From JADJNW01 sp964517175 (GTDB lineage: Bacteria; Bacteroidota; Bacteroidia; Chitinophagales; Saprospiraceae), in NCBI GenBank assembly GCA_964517175.1, contig CAZFBU010000179.1, positions 1-7,693 on the forward strand: 7,693 nucleotides of DNA. The letters run 5' to 3'. Of this stretch, positions 1 to 6,916 are shown in pieces. The position numbers and the translations under genes were made by a program. Numbering within the stretch: the stretch's first letter is position 1; every line of letters starts with the position of its first letter. Below the pieces are notes generated by a model. It ran no database searches and was not told the DNA's origin. It was given only the letters and a program-made list of their open reading frames with translations.

Positions 1-330
1 CTTGTCTTCTATTGAAATCCAATATAATCCTGCTGGTAAATCTGACACATTTATATACGAATTTGAAACAGGAAAGTGCTTTACCAATTTTCCAAAAGCC
101 AGGAGTTACGCAACGACCGATTGAATAAATGTTCGTTGCGTAACTCCTGTGCAAGTTTGTTCTTCAATAAGTGTATCCTTTACAACCTTATATTTAGTAT
201 AGTTTTGGTTAGGCCGCTCTGTATCAATATCGTAGCTAAAATGCCACTCTGCACCCACAGGTGCAAACTCTGTTTGCCCTTTGCATAAAAAGGGTACAAA
301 TAAAATCAGGAATATGACTGCTCGCTTCAT
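1..330 (-). pseudogene. Broken T9SS-secreted protein gene: N-terminus joined to C-terminal sorting domain, left end outside the window
   Basis: Translation from ATG at 330 gives a signal peptide (residues 1 to about 19: MKR, a hydrophobic run, then CKGQ) and a mature start containing FAPVGAEWHFSY. That style is common at the N-terminus of large secreted Bacteroidota proteins. After about 60 residues the frame enters an inverted repeat (100-149) and stops at TAA (106-108), giving a 74-residue product. Past the stop, in the same frame, positions 99 to 1 encode 33 residues beginning AFGKLVKHF and including INVSDLPAGLYWISIEDK. This is a typical type A T9SS C-terminal sorting domain, which directs export through the outer membrane. 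Cargo proteins normally have several hundred residues between these two parts, and here they are missing. I infer an internal deletion, a fusion of two related genes, or a misassembly at the repeat. The mature function is unknown. The reading frame is still open at the left edge. Confidence 0.72.
100..149. repeat. Perfect 17-bp inverted repeat (hairpin) at the T9SS gene junction
   Basis: The left arm, caggagttacgcaacga (100-116), is the exact reverse complement of the right arm (133-149). A 16-nt unpaired centre (117-132) separates them. The element sits exactly where the N-terminal and C-terminal parts of the T9SS gene meet, and it supplies the stop codon. No target-site duplication is visible. 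It could be two abutting insertion-sequence ends, a small palindromic interspersed repeat, or a scar of deletion or assembly. No other copy occurs in this window. Confidence 0.85.
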
Positions 331-867
331 AAAATTTGAATTTTTAGGATTATGAAATTACATATTGACATAAGCTATTTGTCTGATATGAAGCACGATT
401 CCATATCAGCTACACTTAATCCCCACCTTGTTTATTTGGCAAATATGAATACACCACTGAGGCTATAAGCCCAGTAATCACAATTGTTTCGGGTAGATGT
501 AAGTGCCGATTGAAGCACTTGAGCAGTGTTTGTATATTCCTTTTGAAAAGGAAACTTACTTGTGTTGTTCCATACAAAGATGCATAAATTATTTTACTAT
601 TTCAATAGCTTCGAAATAGCGGATGCTGGTTTTAACATTTGATAAAAAAACAACATGTTCTTTATTTCTGAAAACCAGGTTTTATGAAATTTATATACCA
701 AGTCCATATGAGAGTTGTTTTTTGTCATTCTTATTGATTTATTTGCTGTTTTAACATGTTCAATTTTGCGCATTAATGTCTGTCAGCCGACCCTCGCAGG
801 CTGGGAAAGATGCGGCGGTAAAAAAAATGGAAGCCCCATGCATTTTTCATGCATTTTAATTTACAAC
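331..867. other. AT-rich intergenic stretch without a recognisable gene
   Basis: No convincing reading frame is present on either strand. Small structures visible: a palindrome with 8-bp arms around one base (537-553, ttcctttt/aaaaggaa), a weak hairpin with 7-bp arms (597-603 with 613-619), and a tandem 11-bp duplication with one mismatch (catgcatttt plus t or a, 837-847 and 848-858). The first could act as a weak terminator, but nothing ties it to a transcript. The segment 781-830 is more GC-rich than its surroundings and resembles no RNA gene I know. Confidence 0.6.
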
Positions 868-1015
868 TAAGTAGATGGACAGTTTTATTTTTCTATTTGA
901 CAGGATTAACATGATTGACAAGATGTCGTAAATCGAAGATTTACGGCATCCTGAATCCTGAAAATCCCGTAAATCCTGTCTATTCATTTATAATTTAATT
1001 TTGTCCATCTACTTA
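868..1015. mobile_element. MITE-like palindromic element with 14-bp perfect terminal inverted repeats
   Basis: Taagtagatggaca (868-881) is the exact reverse complement of 1002-1015. If the outer TA on each side is a duplicated target (868-869 and 1014-1015), the element itself is 870-1013, 144 bp, with 12-bp terminal repeats. TA duplication is the signature of IS630/Tc1-mariner type transposition. The inside is non-coding: AT-rich flanks surround a nested palindrome (899-980). The element begins 33 bp beyond the decarboxylase stop codon, so it may also act as a transcription end. It has no transposase, so it would need one in trans. The family is not identified. Confidence 0.7.
899..980. repeat. 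Nested long palindrome built from degenerate 9-bp units
   Basis: The outer ends pair gacaggatt (899-907) with aatcctgtc (972-980). The core pairs gatgtcgtaaatc (922-934) with gatttacggcatc (938-950), with one mismatch and a 3-nt loop, gaa. The left arm reads as consecutive 9-mers caggattaa, catgattga, caagatgtc. The right arm, read on the minus strand, gives caggattta, cgggatttt, caggattca. Similar caggatt-type units are, from memory, common interspersed repeats in Bacteroidota. The hairpin could terminate transcription of the decarboxylase gene that ends at 1048. Confidence 0.75.
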
Positions 1016-1047
1016 AATGGATTTCAATCACCTGATTCGGTATTCCG

Positions 1048-2538
1048 TCAAACGGAAATGAGCGATGCTACCTCGTTCCCAATTCTAACCACACTCGCCA
1101 CCAGCAGTTCAAAATCCGATTTCCGGCTGCGATGATTAACAACAGCGCACCGAATCGCGTAATTGCCGCGCAACAGCGTGTAGGAGGGCGTGGCGATGCC
1201 TTGCTCGTGCAAGCGCATCAGGATTTCCTTGTTCAAATGATTGAGTTGTGCCTGATCTAAATTGCCCGAATTAAAGCGAAAGCAAACGATATTCATCGCG
1301 ACCGGCGTGAGCAATTCCAACTGCGGCGTATTTTCGACCAAATTGCCGAGGTAGAAAGCCTGCGCGATGTTCTGACGAATGAGCCGGGCGAATTTTTGAA
1401 TGCCGTGTTCCTTGAAGGACATCCAGACTTTCAGCGCCTTGAAACCGCGCGACAATTGCAAACCAAACTTGCTGATCGGCTCGGGTCCGGCGGCGAGTCC
1501 GCGCTCGTGGTTGAGCAGGTAATTGGCTTCCATCGCAAAGGCGTCGCGGTGAATTTCCTTGTTTTTTACCAAAATACAGCCCGCCTCGTAGGGCAGGTAC
1601 ATCCATTTGTGCAGGTCGAAGGCTACGCTGTCGGCTTCTTCGATAGCGCGTAGCTTTGCCTGGTACTCCGGCACTAATTTCGCCAACGCGCCGAAGGCAC
1701 CATCCACATGAAACCAAAGATTTTCTGCTTTGCAAATGGCGAGTATCTCATCCAGCGGATCAATCGCGCCGGTGTTCACCGTACCGGCATTGCCAATCAC
1801 GCACCAGGGCAGATTTCCCGCAGTTCGATCCTCGGCGATCAATTCCTGTAAATGATTGATATCCAGTCGGTAGTTTTCATCCACGCGCACCATTCGAATC
1901 GCTTCGCTGCCCAAGCCGGCGATCTCGATGGCTTTGTAATTGCAATTGTGCGTTTCGCTCGAAGCATATACCTTCATTTTTCCGGGAAGCGCCTGCACGC
2001 CTTGCCTGCGAATCAGGTCATTTGCGAAGGCATTGCGCGCCGTGAGCAAGCCGGTAATATTGGCAACCGAACCGCCACTCACCAATTGCCCGCTCGATGT
2101 TTTAGGATACCCCAGCATTTCCTTGCACCACGCCAGCACCTGGTATTCTACGTACACCGCCGAGTGATCGCCGATGCCGAGGTTTGGATTCATGCCAGCC
2201 GCCAGCATCTCCGCGAGCATGGCGAAGGGCGTACCATTGCCTTCCACCCACGACCAGAAGCGCGGGTGCGCATTACCTTTGTTGAAGGGCAGCACGTGGG
2301 TTTTGAAATCTTCATAAACGGCATCAATAGGTTCCGCTCTCTGCGGCAAAGGCTTGGCCAGCGCGGCTTTCATCGCATCGGTCGGCTGCTGCCAGGCGGG
2401 GCGGTCGCCCAGGGTGCGCAGGTAGTCCATCATTTCATCCACCATGCAGTAGCCCAGTTGTTTCATGGCGTCCCAGTTTTCGGGGTCGAGGGTTTCTTCT
2501 CTTTCGAGGATTTTAGCGAAGTCCAGCATTTTTGTCAT
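1048..2538 (-). CDS. Group II PLP-dependent decarboxylase (aromatic-L-amino-acid decarboxylase-like)
   Basis: This 496-residue cytosolic fold-type I PLP enzyme belongs to the family that decarboxylates aromatic amino acids, glutamate or related acids to amines; the substrate cannot be read from sequence. Visible motifs: HPRFWSW (91-97) near the substrate pocket, SGGSVANITGL (154-164) for the PLP phosphate, a His after SSET (197) that should stack on the cofactor, HVDGAFGA (277-284) with Asp279 to pair with the pyridine nitrogen, and DLHKW (308-312) with Lys311 as the Schiff-base lysine. The length fits the family (about 470-500). The ATG at 2538 is chosen; the frame extends to a TTG at 2553, and a second ATG lies at 2529. 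A TACTTTG (2551-2557, minus strand) could be a promoter -7 element but lies very close to the start. The mobile-loop region (345-365) lacks an obvious tyrosine, which in characterised decarboxylases is catalytic. It is transcribed away from fumC with no partner gene. Confidence 0.9.
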   Translation of the reverse strand: MTKMLDFAKILEREETLDPENWDAMKQLGYCMVDEMMDYLRTLGDRPAWQQPTDAMKAALAKPLPQRAEPIDAVYEDFKTHVLPFNKGNAHPRFWSWVEGNGTPFAMLAEMLAAGMNPNLGIGDHSAVYVEYQVLAWCKEMLGYPKTSSGQLVSGGSVANITGLLTARNAFANDLIRRQGVQALPGKMKVYASSETHNCNYKAIEIAGLGSEAIRMVRVDENYRLDINHLQELIAEDRTAGNLPWCVIGNAGTVNTGAIDPLDEILAICKAENLWFHVDGAFGALAKLVPEYQAKLRAIEEADSVAFDLHKWMYLPYEAGCILVKNKEIHRDAFAMEANYLLNHERGLAAGPEPISKFGLQLSRGFKALKVWMSFKEHGIQKFARLIRQNIAQAFYLGNLVENTPQLELLTPVAMNIVCFRFNSGNLDQAQLNHLNKEILMRLHEQGIATPSYTLLRGNYAIRCAVVNHRSRKSDFELLVASVVRIGNEVASLISV

Positions 2539-2648
2539 TTTATTCAAATGCAAAGTACGGGAAGTTTTGCAAAATAAAACAGTTGCAGATTTTGAAATTC
2601 AATACAGAACAGTTTTGTTTTGCTGCGAAGGAAAGGTTTTAGATGCAC

Positions 2649-2677
2649 TTTAATTTCCCAACAAACCTTTACCTTTG
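2649..2677 (+). promoter_or_regulatory. Probable Bacteroidota promoter of fumC
   Basis: TACCTTTG at 2670-2677 matches the Bacteroidota -7 consensus TAnnTTTG exactly. Seventeen bases upstream is TTTA (2649-2652), an imperfect match to the -33 TTG/TTTG element. Transcription would begin near 2683, giving a leader of about 90 nt before the fumC ATG. No riboswitch-like structure was recognised in that leader. Confidence 0.5.
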
Positions 2678-2773
2678 CGGCAATTTCGATGTGAAGTGAT
2701 TTTCATTCAAACCGACTCATTTCAGGCTTGTTATAACGAAAGAAAAAATTTCCAAATAAAATTTCAACCAACA

Positions 2774-4168
2774 ATGGCATTTAGAACCGAAAAAGACAGC
2801 ATTGGCGAAATCCAGGTATCGGCGGACAAATACTGGGCGGCGCAAACGCAGCGTTCCATGGAAAACTTCAAGATCGGTGGGCAGCAGATGCCGATCGAAA
2901 TCATTCGCGCATTTGCGATCCTGAAAAAGGCGGCGGCACGCGCTAATGAAGCATTGGGTGTATTACCCGGCGAAAAAGCGGATTTGATCGCCAAAGTTTG
3001 TGATGAAATCCTGGAAGGCAAGCTCGATGACCAGTTCCCGCTAGTCGTGTGGCAGACCGGCTCGGGCACGCAGAGCAATATGAACGTGAACGAAGTGATC
3101 GCCAATCGCGCGCACGTGCTGAACGGCGGTTCGCTGACCGACGATAAAAAAGTGCTCCACCCGAATGATGATGTGAATAAGTCGCAATCTTCCAACGATA
3201 CTTTCCCGACGGCGATGCACATTGCCGCTTACAAAATCCTGATGGATGTGACCATTCCAGGCATGGAAAAGCTGCGCGCTACCTTGCAGCAGAAGGCAGA
3301 AGCGTTTATGAATGTGGTAAAAATTGGTCGGACGCACTTCATGGACGCTACGCCACTGACGCTCGGGCAGGAATTTTCGGGCTATGTTTCGCAGTTGGAT
3401 CACGGCATTAAAGCCATTAAAAATACGCTGCCGCATTTGGCAGAACTGGCGCTGGGCGGCTCGGCGGTCGGCACCGGCTTGAACGTGCCAGCGGGTTATG
3501 ATAAAAAAGTGGCGGAGAAAATTGCTGAATATACCGGCTTACCATTCGTGACAGCGGAGAATAAATTCGAGGCGCTGGCAGCGCACGATGCTATTGTGGA
3601 GTCGCACGGTGCATTGAAAACGGTAGCGGTTTCATTGATGAAAATTGCCAACGATATCCGCATGCTGTCTTCCGGTCCACGCAGCGGCATCGGCGAGATC
3701 ATCATTCCGGCGAACGAACCCGGCTCATCCATCATGCCAGGCAAGGTAAACCCGACCCAGTCCGAGGCGATGACGATGGCAATGGCGCAAGTTGCAGGCA
3801 ACGACGTAGCGATCAACATCGGCGGCATGACCGGGCATTTTGAGCTGAATGTTTTCAAACCGATGATGGTCTTCAACTTCCTGATGTCGGCGCAATTGAT
3901 CGGCGATTCGTGTGTAAGTTTTAATGAGAATTGTGCCATCGGCATCGAGCCAAATACCGAAAGAATCAAAGAGTTGATGGAAAATTCGCTCATGCTGGTC
4001 ACGGCATTGAACACGCACATCGGCTACGACAATGCAGCGAAAATTGCCAAAAAAGCTCACGCAGAGGACAAGACGCTCAAACGAGCTGCCATTGAATTGG
4101 GTTTGCTCACGGCGGAGCAATTCGATGAGTGGGTGCGCCCCGAGGAGATGGTCGGTGAGATGAAATAA
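2774..4168 (+). CDS. fumC: Class II fumarate hydratase
   Basis: Fumarase C reversibly hydrates fumarate to L-malate in the TCA cycle. It is a cytosolic, iron-independent homotetramer. The 464-residue length matches the family (about 465). Motifs in order: TGSGTQSNMNVNEVIANRA (95-113), SSNDTFPTAMH (139-149), GRTHFMDATPLTLGQE (185-200) with His188, and the fumarase/aspartase signature GSSIMPGKVN (317-326) on the flexible catalytic loop, with serines 318-319, Lys324 and Asn326. All expected residues are present. The start is ATG at 2774, giving the usual MxFRxExDSxG opening. An in-frame TTG at 2675 would add 33 residues, but it overlaps the promoter and is unlikely. The gene is monocistronic as far as seen: it is divergent from the decarboxylase and 97 bp before the hydrolase, which has its own promoter. 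Confidence 0.97.
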   Translation: MAFRTEKDSIGEIQVSADKYWAAQTQRSMENFKIGGQQMPIEIIRAFAILKKAAARANEALGVLPGEKADLIAKVCDEILEGKLDDQFPLVVWQTGSGTQSNMNVNEVIANRAHVLNGGSLTDDKKVLHPNDDVNKSQSSNDTFPTAMHIAAYKILMDVTIPGMEKLRATLQQKAEAFMNVVKIGRTHFMDATPLTLGQEFSGYVSQLDHGIKAIKNTLPHLAELALGGSAVGTGLNVPAGYDKKVAEKIAEYTGLPFVTAENKFEALAAHDAIVESHGALKTVAVSLMKIANDIRMLSSGPRSGIGEIIIPANEPGSSIMPGKVNPTQSEAMTMAMAQVAGNDVAINIGGMTGHFELNVFKPMMVFNFLMSAQLIGDSCVSFNENCAIGIEPNTERIKELMENSLMLVTALNTHIGYDNAAKIAKKAHAEDKTLKRAAIELGLLTAEQFDEWVRPEEMVGEMK

Positions 4169-4187
4169 GGAGCGCTTACTATATTTA

Positions 4188-4216
4188 TTGTTTCTGAACA
4201 AATTCACTTACATTTG
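4188..4216 (+). promoter_or_regulatory. Probable promoter of the lipoprotein hydrolase gene
   Basis: TTG (4188-4190), an 18-nt spacer and TACATTTG (4209-4216) match the Bacteroidota promoter pattern (TTG, 17-19 nt, TAnnTTTG). Transcription would begin near 4222, about 44 nt before the ATG at 4266. The -7 element lies inside a short AT-rich hairpin (aacaaat 4197-4203 with atttgtt 4212-4218) that could also help end fumC transcription, though no T-run follows directly. Confidence 0.55.
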
Positions 4217-4265
4217 TTTAGGACATTCTGTACATTATTTTTTTATGACCTAAAACCCTCTCAAC

Positions 4266-5083
4266 ATGAAGTATCTGACCAAACTATTACCAATGCTACT
4301 TCTGGCGCTTGGCTTGCTTTCCTGCGAAACGCCGCAAACCGACAGCAACCCGGCGAATGAAACCTGCGATTATCTCGACTTCCGCACGCCCGGCTCTTTC
4401 CAGGCTGCCGGTATCCAGATGATTGAAATAGACGGGGGCTACAAAGTCTGGACGAAGCGCTTTGGCAATAACCCCGACATGAAAGTGCTGCTGCTGCACG
4501 GTGGCCCGGCGATGACGCACGAGTACCTGGAGTGCTTCGAGAGCTTCTTTCCGCAGGCGAATATTGAATTTTACGAATACGACCAGCTTGGCTCGTATTA
4601 TTCTGACCAACCGACCGATACCAGCCTCTGGACGATCGAACGCTTCGTGGAAGAAGTGGAAACCGTGCGCCAGAAATTGGGCTTGACGCCGGATAATTTC
4701 TACCTGCTTGGCAATTCCTGGGGCGGCTTGCTGGCAATGGAATATGCCCTGAAGTATCAGGAAAACATGAAAGGACTGATCGTTTGCAATATGACCGCCG
4801 ATTTTGGTAAATACGAAGCGTATAACGCGCAGCTTCGCAGCCAACTGCGCCCGAGCCTGCTGGATTCGCTGAAAGTTTATGAAGACAAAGAAGATTATTT
4901 CAATCCGGCTTACGCCGAAATGGTTGTGAGTGAATATTACACCCGACACATCTGTCGGATGCCGGTAGCGGATTGGCCCGATCCGGTCAACCGCGCCCTG
5001 GAGCACGTGAACGGCGACGTTTATGTTTATATGCAAGGGCCGAGTGAATTTGTGCCGGGCGGCATTTTGAAAGGCTGGTCGGT
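4266..5083 (+). CDS. Proline iminopeptidase-like alpha/beta hydrolase, lipoprotein (3' end lost in gap)
   Basis: The first 272 residues are readable before the N gap. Residues 1-20 form a lipoprotein signal: MKY, a leucine-rich core, then LLSC with Cys20 as the lipidated residue. The mature protein should be membrane-anchored outside the cytoplasm. The hydrolase domain shows HGGP (78-81) for the oxyanion hole, YDQLGS (105-110) and the nucleophile elbow GNSWGG (149-154) with Ser151. HGGP, YDQ and GxSWGG together are typical of peptidase family S33 prolyl/aminoacyl iminopeptidases, which release N-terminal proline or similar residues from short peptides. The catalytic Asp and His should lie in the missing C-terminal part. 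Cap-domain sequence fills about 180-260. Family members run about 290-350 residues, so perhaps 30-80 are missing. It converges on leuB. It could also be an esterase or another peptidase. Confidence 0.85.
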
Positions 5084-5183
5084 NNNNNNNNNNNNNNNNN
5101 NNNNNNNNNNNNNNNNNNNNNNNNNNNNNNNNNNNNNNNNNNNNNNNNNNNNNNNNNNNNNNNNNNNNNNNNNNNNNNNNNNN
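5084..5183. other. Scaffold gap of 100 N
   Basis: Exactly 100 undetermined bases lie between the converging ends of the hydrolase gene and leuB. A round 100 is the conventional placeholder for a gap of unknown length, so the real distance is not known. The hydrolase C-terminus, the last residues and stop of leuB, and any terminator between them lie here. Translations running through the gap are not real. Confidence 0.98.
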
Positions 5184-6274
5184 AGTTTTTCTTTTGGCAA
5201 ATGAAAATCATTATCCGGGTGCAAAATGCCAAACGCGATGATATCCCCAATGGCGCTGCACGAACGCACGATTTCCGGCTTGATCTCTGCCGTGCCAATG
5301 CCCGCCTCCAATACTTTGGTAACGAGCTTTTGTATCTGTGCGGCTTCCTGGTTTAAACCAAAATGTTCCAGCATCATAGCTGCCGAGAGAATTGCCGCCA
5401 TTGGATTAGCAATGTCCTGCCCGGTCGCTTCCGGGAAGGAGCCGTGAATCGGCTCGAAGAGTGCCGTTTTTTCACCGATGGAAGCCGACGGCAATAAGCC
5501 CATCGAACCCGGCAGCACACTCGCCTCATCCGACAAAATATCACCAAACATATTTTCCGTCAGGATCACATCAAAACGCGTCGGGTATTGAATCAACTGC
5601 ATCGCAGCATTATCCACGAACATGGTATCAAATTCAACCTCCGGATAATCCTTCGCAATTTGTGTCACCTGTTCGCGCCACAGGCGAGAAGTTTCCAGCA
5701 CATTGGCTTTGTCCACCAGCGTCAATTTCCTGCGACGCGTCATCGCGTTGGCGAAAGCCAGCCGCGCAATCCGCTCGATCTCAAAATCGGCATAGTTGCA
5801 ATGGTCATAAGCTTCGGTGCGCTCGGCATTCCGGCCTTTTTCACCAAAATAAATGCCCCCGGTCAGTTCGCGGTAGATCACCAGGTCCGTACCGCGCACC
5901 CGATCTTCGCGCAGCGGCGACAGGTGCAGCAGGGATTCGTAGGTAGCCACCGGGCGGATATTGGCAAACAGTCCCAGGCTCTTGCGCAGGCGCAGCAAGC
6001 CTTGCTCCGGGCGCACCGGCGCCGTAGGGTCGTTGTCGTACCTGGGATGCCCGATCGCGCCAAAGAGAATGGCGTCGGTACTCAGGCAGGTATTGAGCGT
6101 TTCTTCGGGCAGCGGATCGCCGGTTTCGTCAATGGCTATTGCACCAACCGGACAGTAGCAATAGTCGAAATGGTGATCGTACAATTCGGACACTGCGTCC
6201 AGCACTTTGATGGCTTGTTCGGTTACTTCGGGGCCAATGCCGTCGCCGGGGAGTACTGCGATTTTCTTTTTCAT
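5184..6274 (-). CDS. leuB: 3-isopropylmalate dehydrogenase (stop codon lost in gap)
   Basis: LeuB oxidises and decarboxylates 3-isopropylmalate with NAD+ to give 2-oxoisocaproate, the penultimate step of leucine synthesis; it is a cytosolic homodimer. The readable 363 residues are nearly the whole protein (family about 350-370). Motifs: LPGDGIGPEV (8-17), the substrate-binding stretch LLRLRKSLGLFANIRP (93-108), YRELTGGIYFGE (134-145), DKANVLETSRLWRE (188-201) with catalytic Lys189, the metal-binding aspartates in MFGDILSDEASVLPGSMG (242-259), and EPIHGSFPEATGQDIANP (274-291) for NAD+. The start is ATG at 6274, 38 bp after the leuD stop, so probably the same operon. The spacer repeats gttatttgt (6296-6304 and 6312-6320), the second copy covering the leuD stop. 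Only the extreme C-terminus and stop are missing. Confidence 0.97.
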
Positions 6275-6312
6275 GGGAGTTAATGGTTGTTATTCGTTAT
6301 TTGTGGTGATTG

Positions 6313-6900
6313 TTATTTGTCGCTCGTTTCAAATGCTTCGATTTTATCCTTGATGCTCAGCAAATAATCAATATCGTCGTAGCCGTTTAGCAGGCACATT
6401 TTTTTGTAACGGTCCATGTCAAATGGCTCGGATTGTCCGGTTGCGACGATGGTAATCGCCTGATTTTTAAGGTCAATTTTTAATTCTGTTTTCGGATTTT
6501 GCTCAATTGCCGAAAAAATATCGTGCAAAAAAGCATCCGACACCTGTACGGGCAGCAAGCCGTTATTCAGACAATTGCCACGAAAAATATCTGCAAAAAA
6601 GCTCGACACCACGACTTTGAAGCCATAATCCTGCAGCGCCCAGGCAGCGTGTTCCCGGCTCGAGCCGCAGCCAAAATTCCTTCCTGCCACCAGGATTTGC
6701 CCGCCGTACAATGGGTTATTCAGCACAAAGTCTGCTTTGGGCGTATTATCATTTTGATATCGCCAATCCCGGAACAAATTTTCACCAAATCCCTCGCGGG
6801 TCGTCGCTTTCAGAAACCGCGCCGGAATGATCTGGTCGGTGTCCACATCCTCGATGGGCAGCGGGACAGCCATTGATATCAATGTTTCAAATTTTTCCAC
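6313..6900 (-). CDS. leuD: 3-isopropylmalate dehydratase small subunit
   Basis: LeuD is the swivel-domain subunit that joins LeuC to form isopropylmalate isomerase, which converts 2-isopropylmalate to 3-isopropylmalate. At 195 residues it has the normal length (about 190-205). Family motifs are clear: DVDTDQIIPARFL (18-30), GRNFGCGSSREHAAWAL (73-89) and SFFADIFRGNCLNNGLLPV (99-117). The likely start is GTG at 6900, because the resulting MEKFETLISMAVPLP matches the usual family opening and an in-frame stop lies just upstream with no ATG between. The first in-frame ATG (6873) would remove nine residues. It begins 16 bp after the leuC stop and ends 38 bp before leuB, which supports co-transcription. 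Confidence 0.97.
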   Translation of the reverse strand: MEKFETLISMAVPLPIEDVDTDQIIPARFLKATTREGFGENLFRDWRYQNDNTPKADFVLNNPLYGGQILVAGRNFGCGSSREHAAWALQDYGFKVVVSSFFADIFRGNCLNNGLLPVQVSDAFLHDIFSAIEQNPKTELKIDLKNQAITIVATGQSEPFDMDRYKKMCLLNGYDDIDYLLSIKDKIEAFETSDK

Positions 6901-6916
6901 GTCTTTATTTTTAATG

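Noticed and set aside
76..288. Plus-strand 70-residue Cys-rich frame across the left-end palindrome
   Set aside because: It is antisense to the T9SS gene remnant. The opposite strand has a signal peptide and a sorting domain, so the cysteines are incidental.
331..867. Search for tRNA, small RNA, CRISPR or riboswitch in the long left spacer
   Set aside because: No cloverleaf, spaced direct repeats or conserved aptamer core could be recognised; only small AT-rich palindromes are present.
1852..2577. Open 241-codon frame on the plus strand inside the decarboxylase gene
   Set aside because: It lies antisense to a strongly conserved PLP enzyme, its His/Arg-rich composition reflects the opposite strand, and it resembles no family.
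4166..4182. Possible terminator hairpin just after the fumC stop (around aggagcgctt)
   Set aside because: The stem is only about four base pairs and no T-run follows, so it does not look like an intrinsic terminator.
4296..5036. Open 246-codon minus-strand frame opposite the hydrolase
   Set aside because: It is a shadow frame of a gene with clear lipobox and alpha/beta hydrolase motifs, and shows no domain of its own.
5588..6283. Open 231-codon plus-strand frame opposite leuB
   Set aside because: It is antisense to an intact leuB, and its codon pattern is explained by GC bias in the real gene.
6296..6320. Repeated gttatttgt in the leuD-leuB spacer
   Set aside because: Two 9-bp AT-rich copies in a 38-bp spacer are too short to support a regulatory or mobile role. 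Noted only under leuB.
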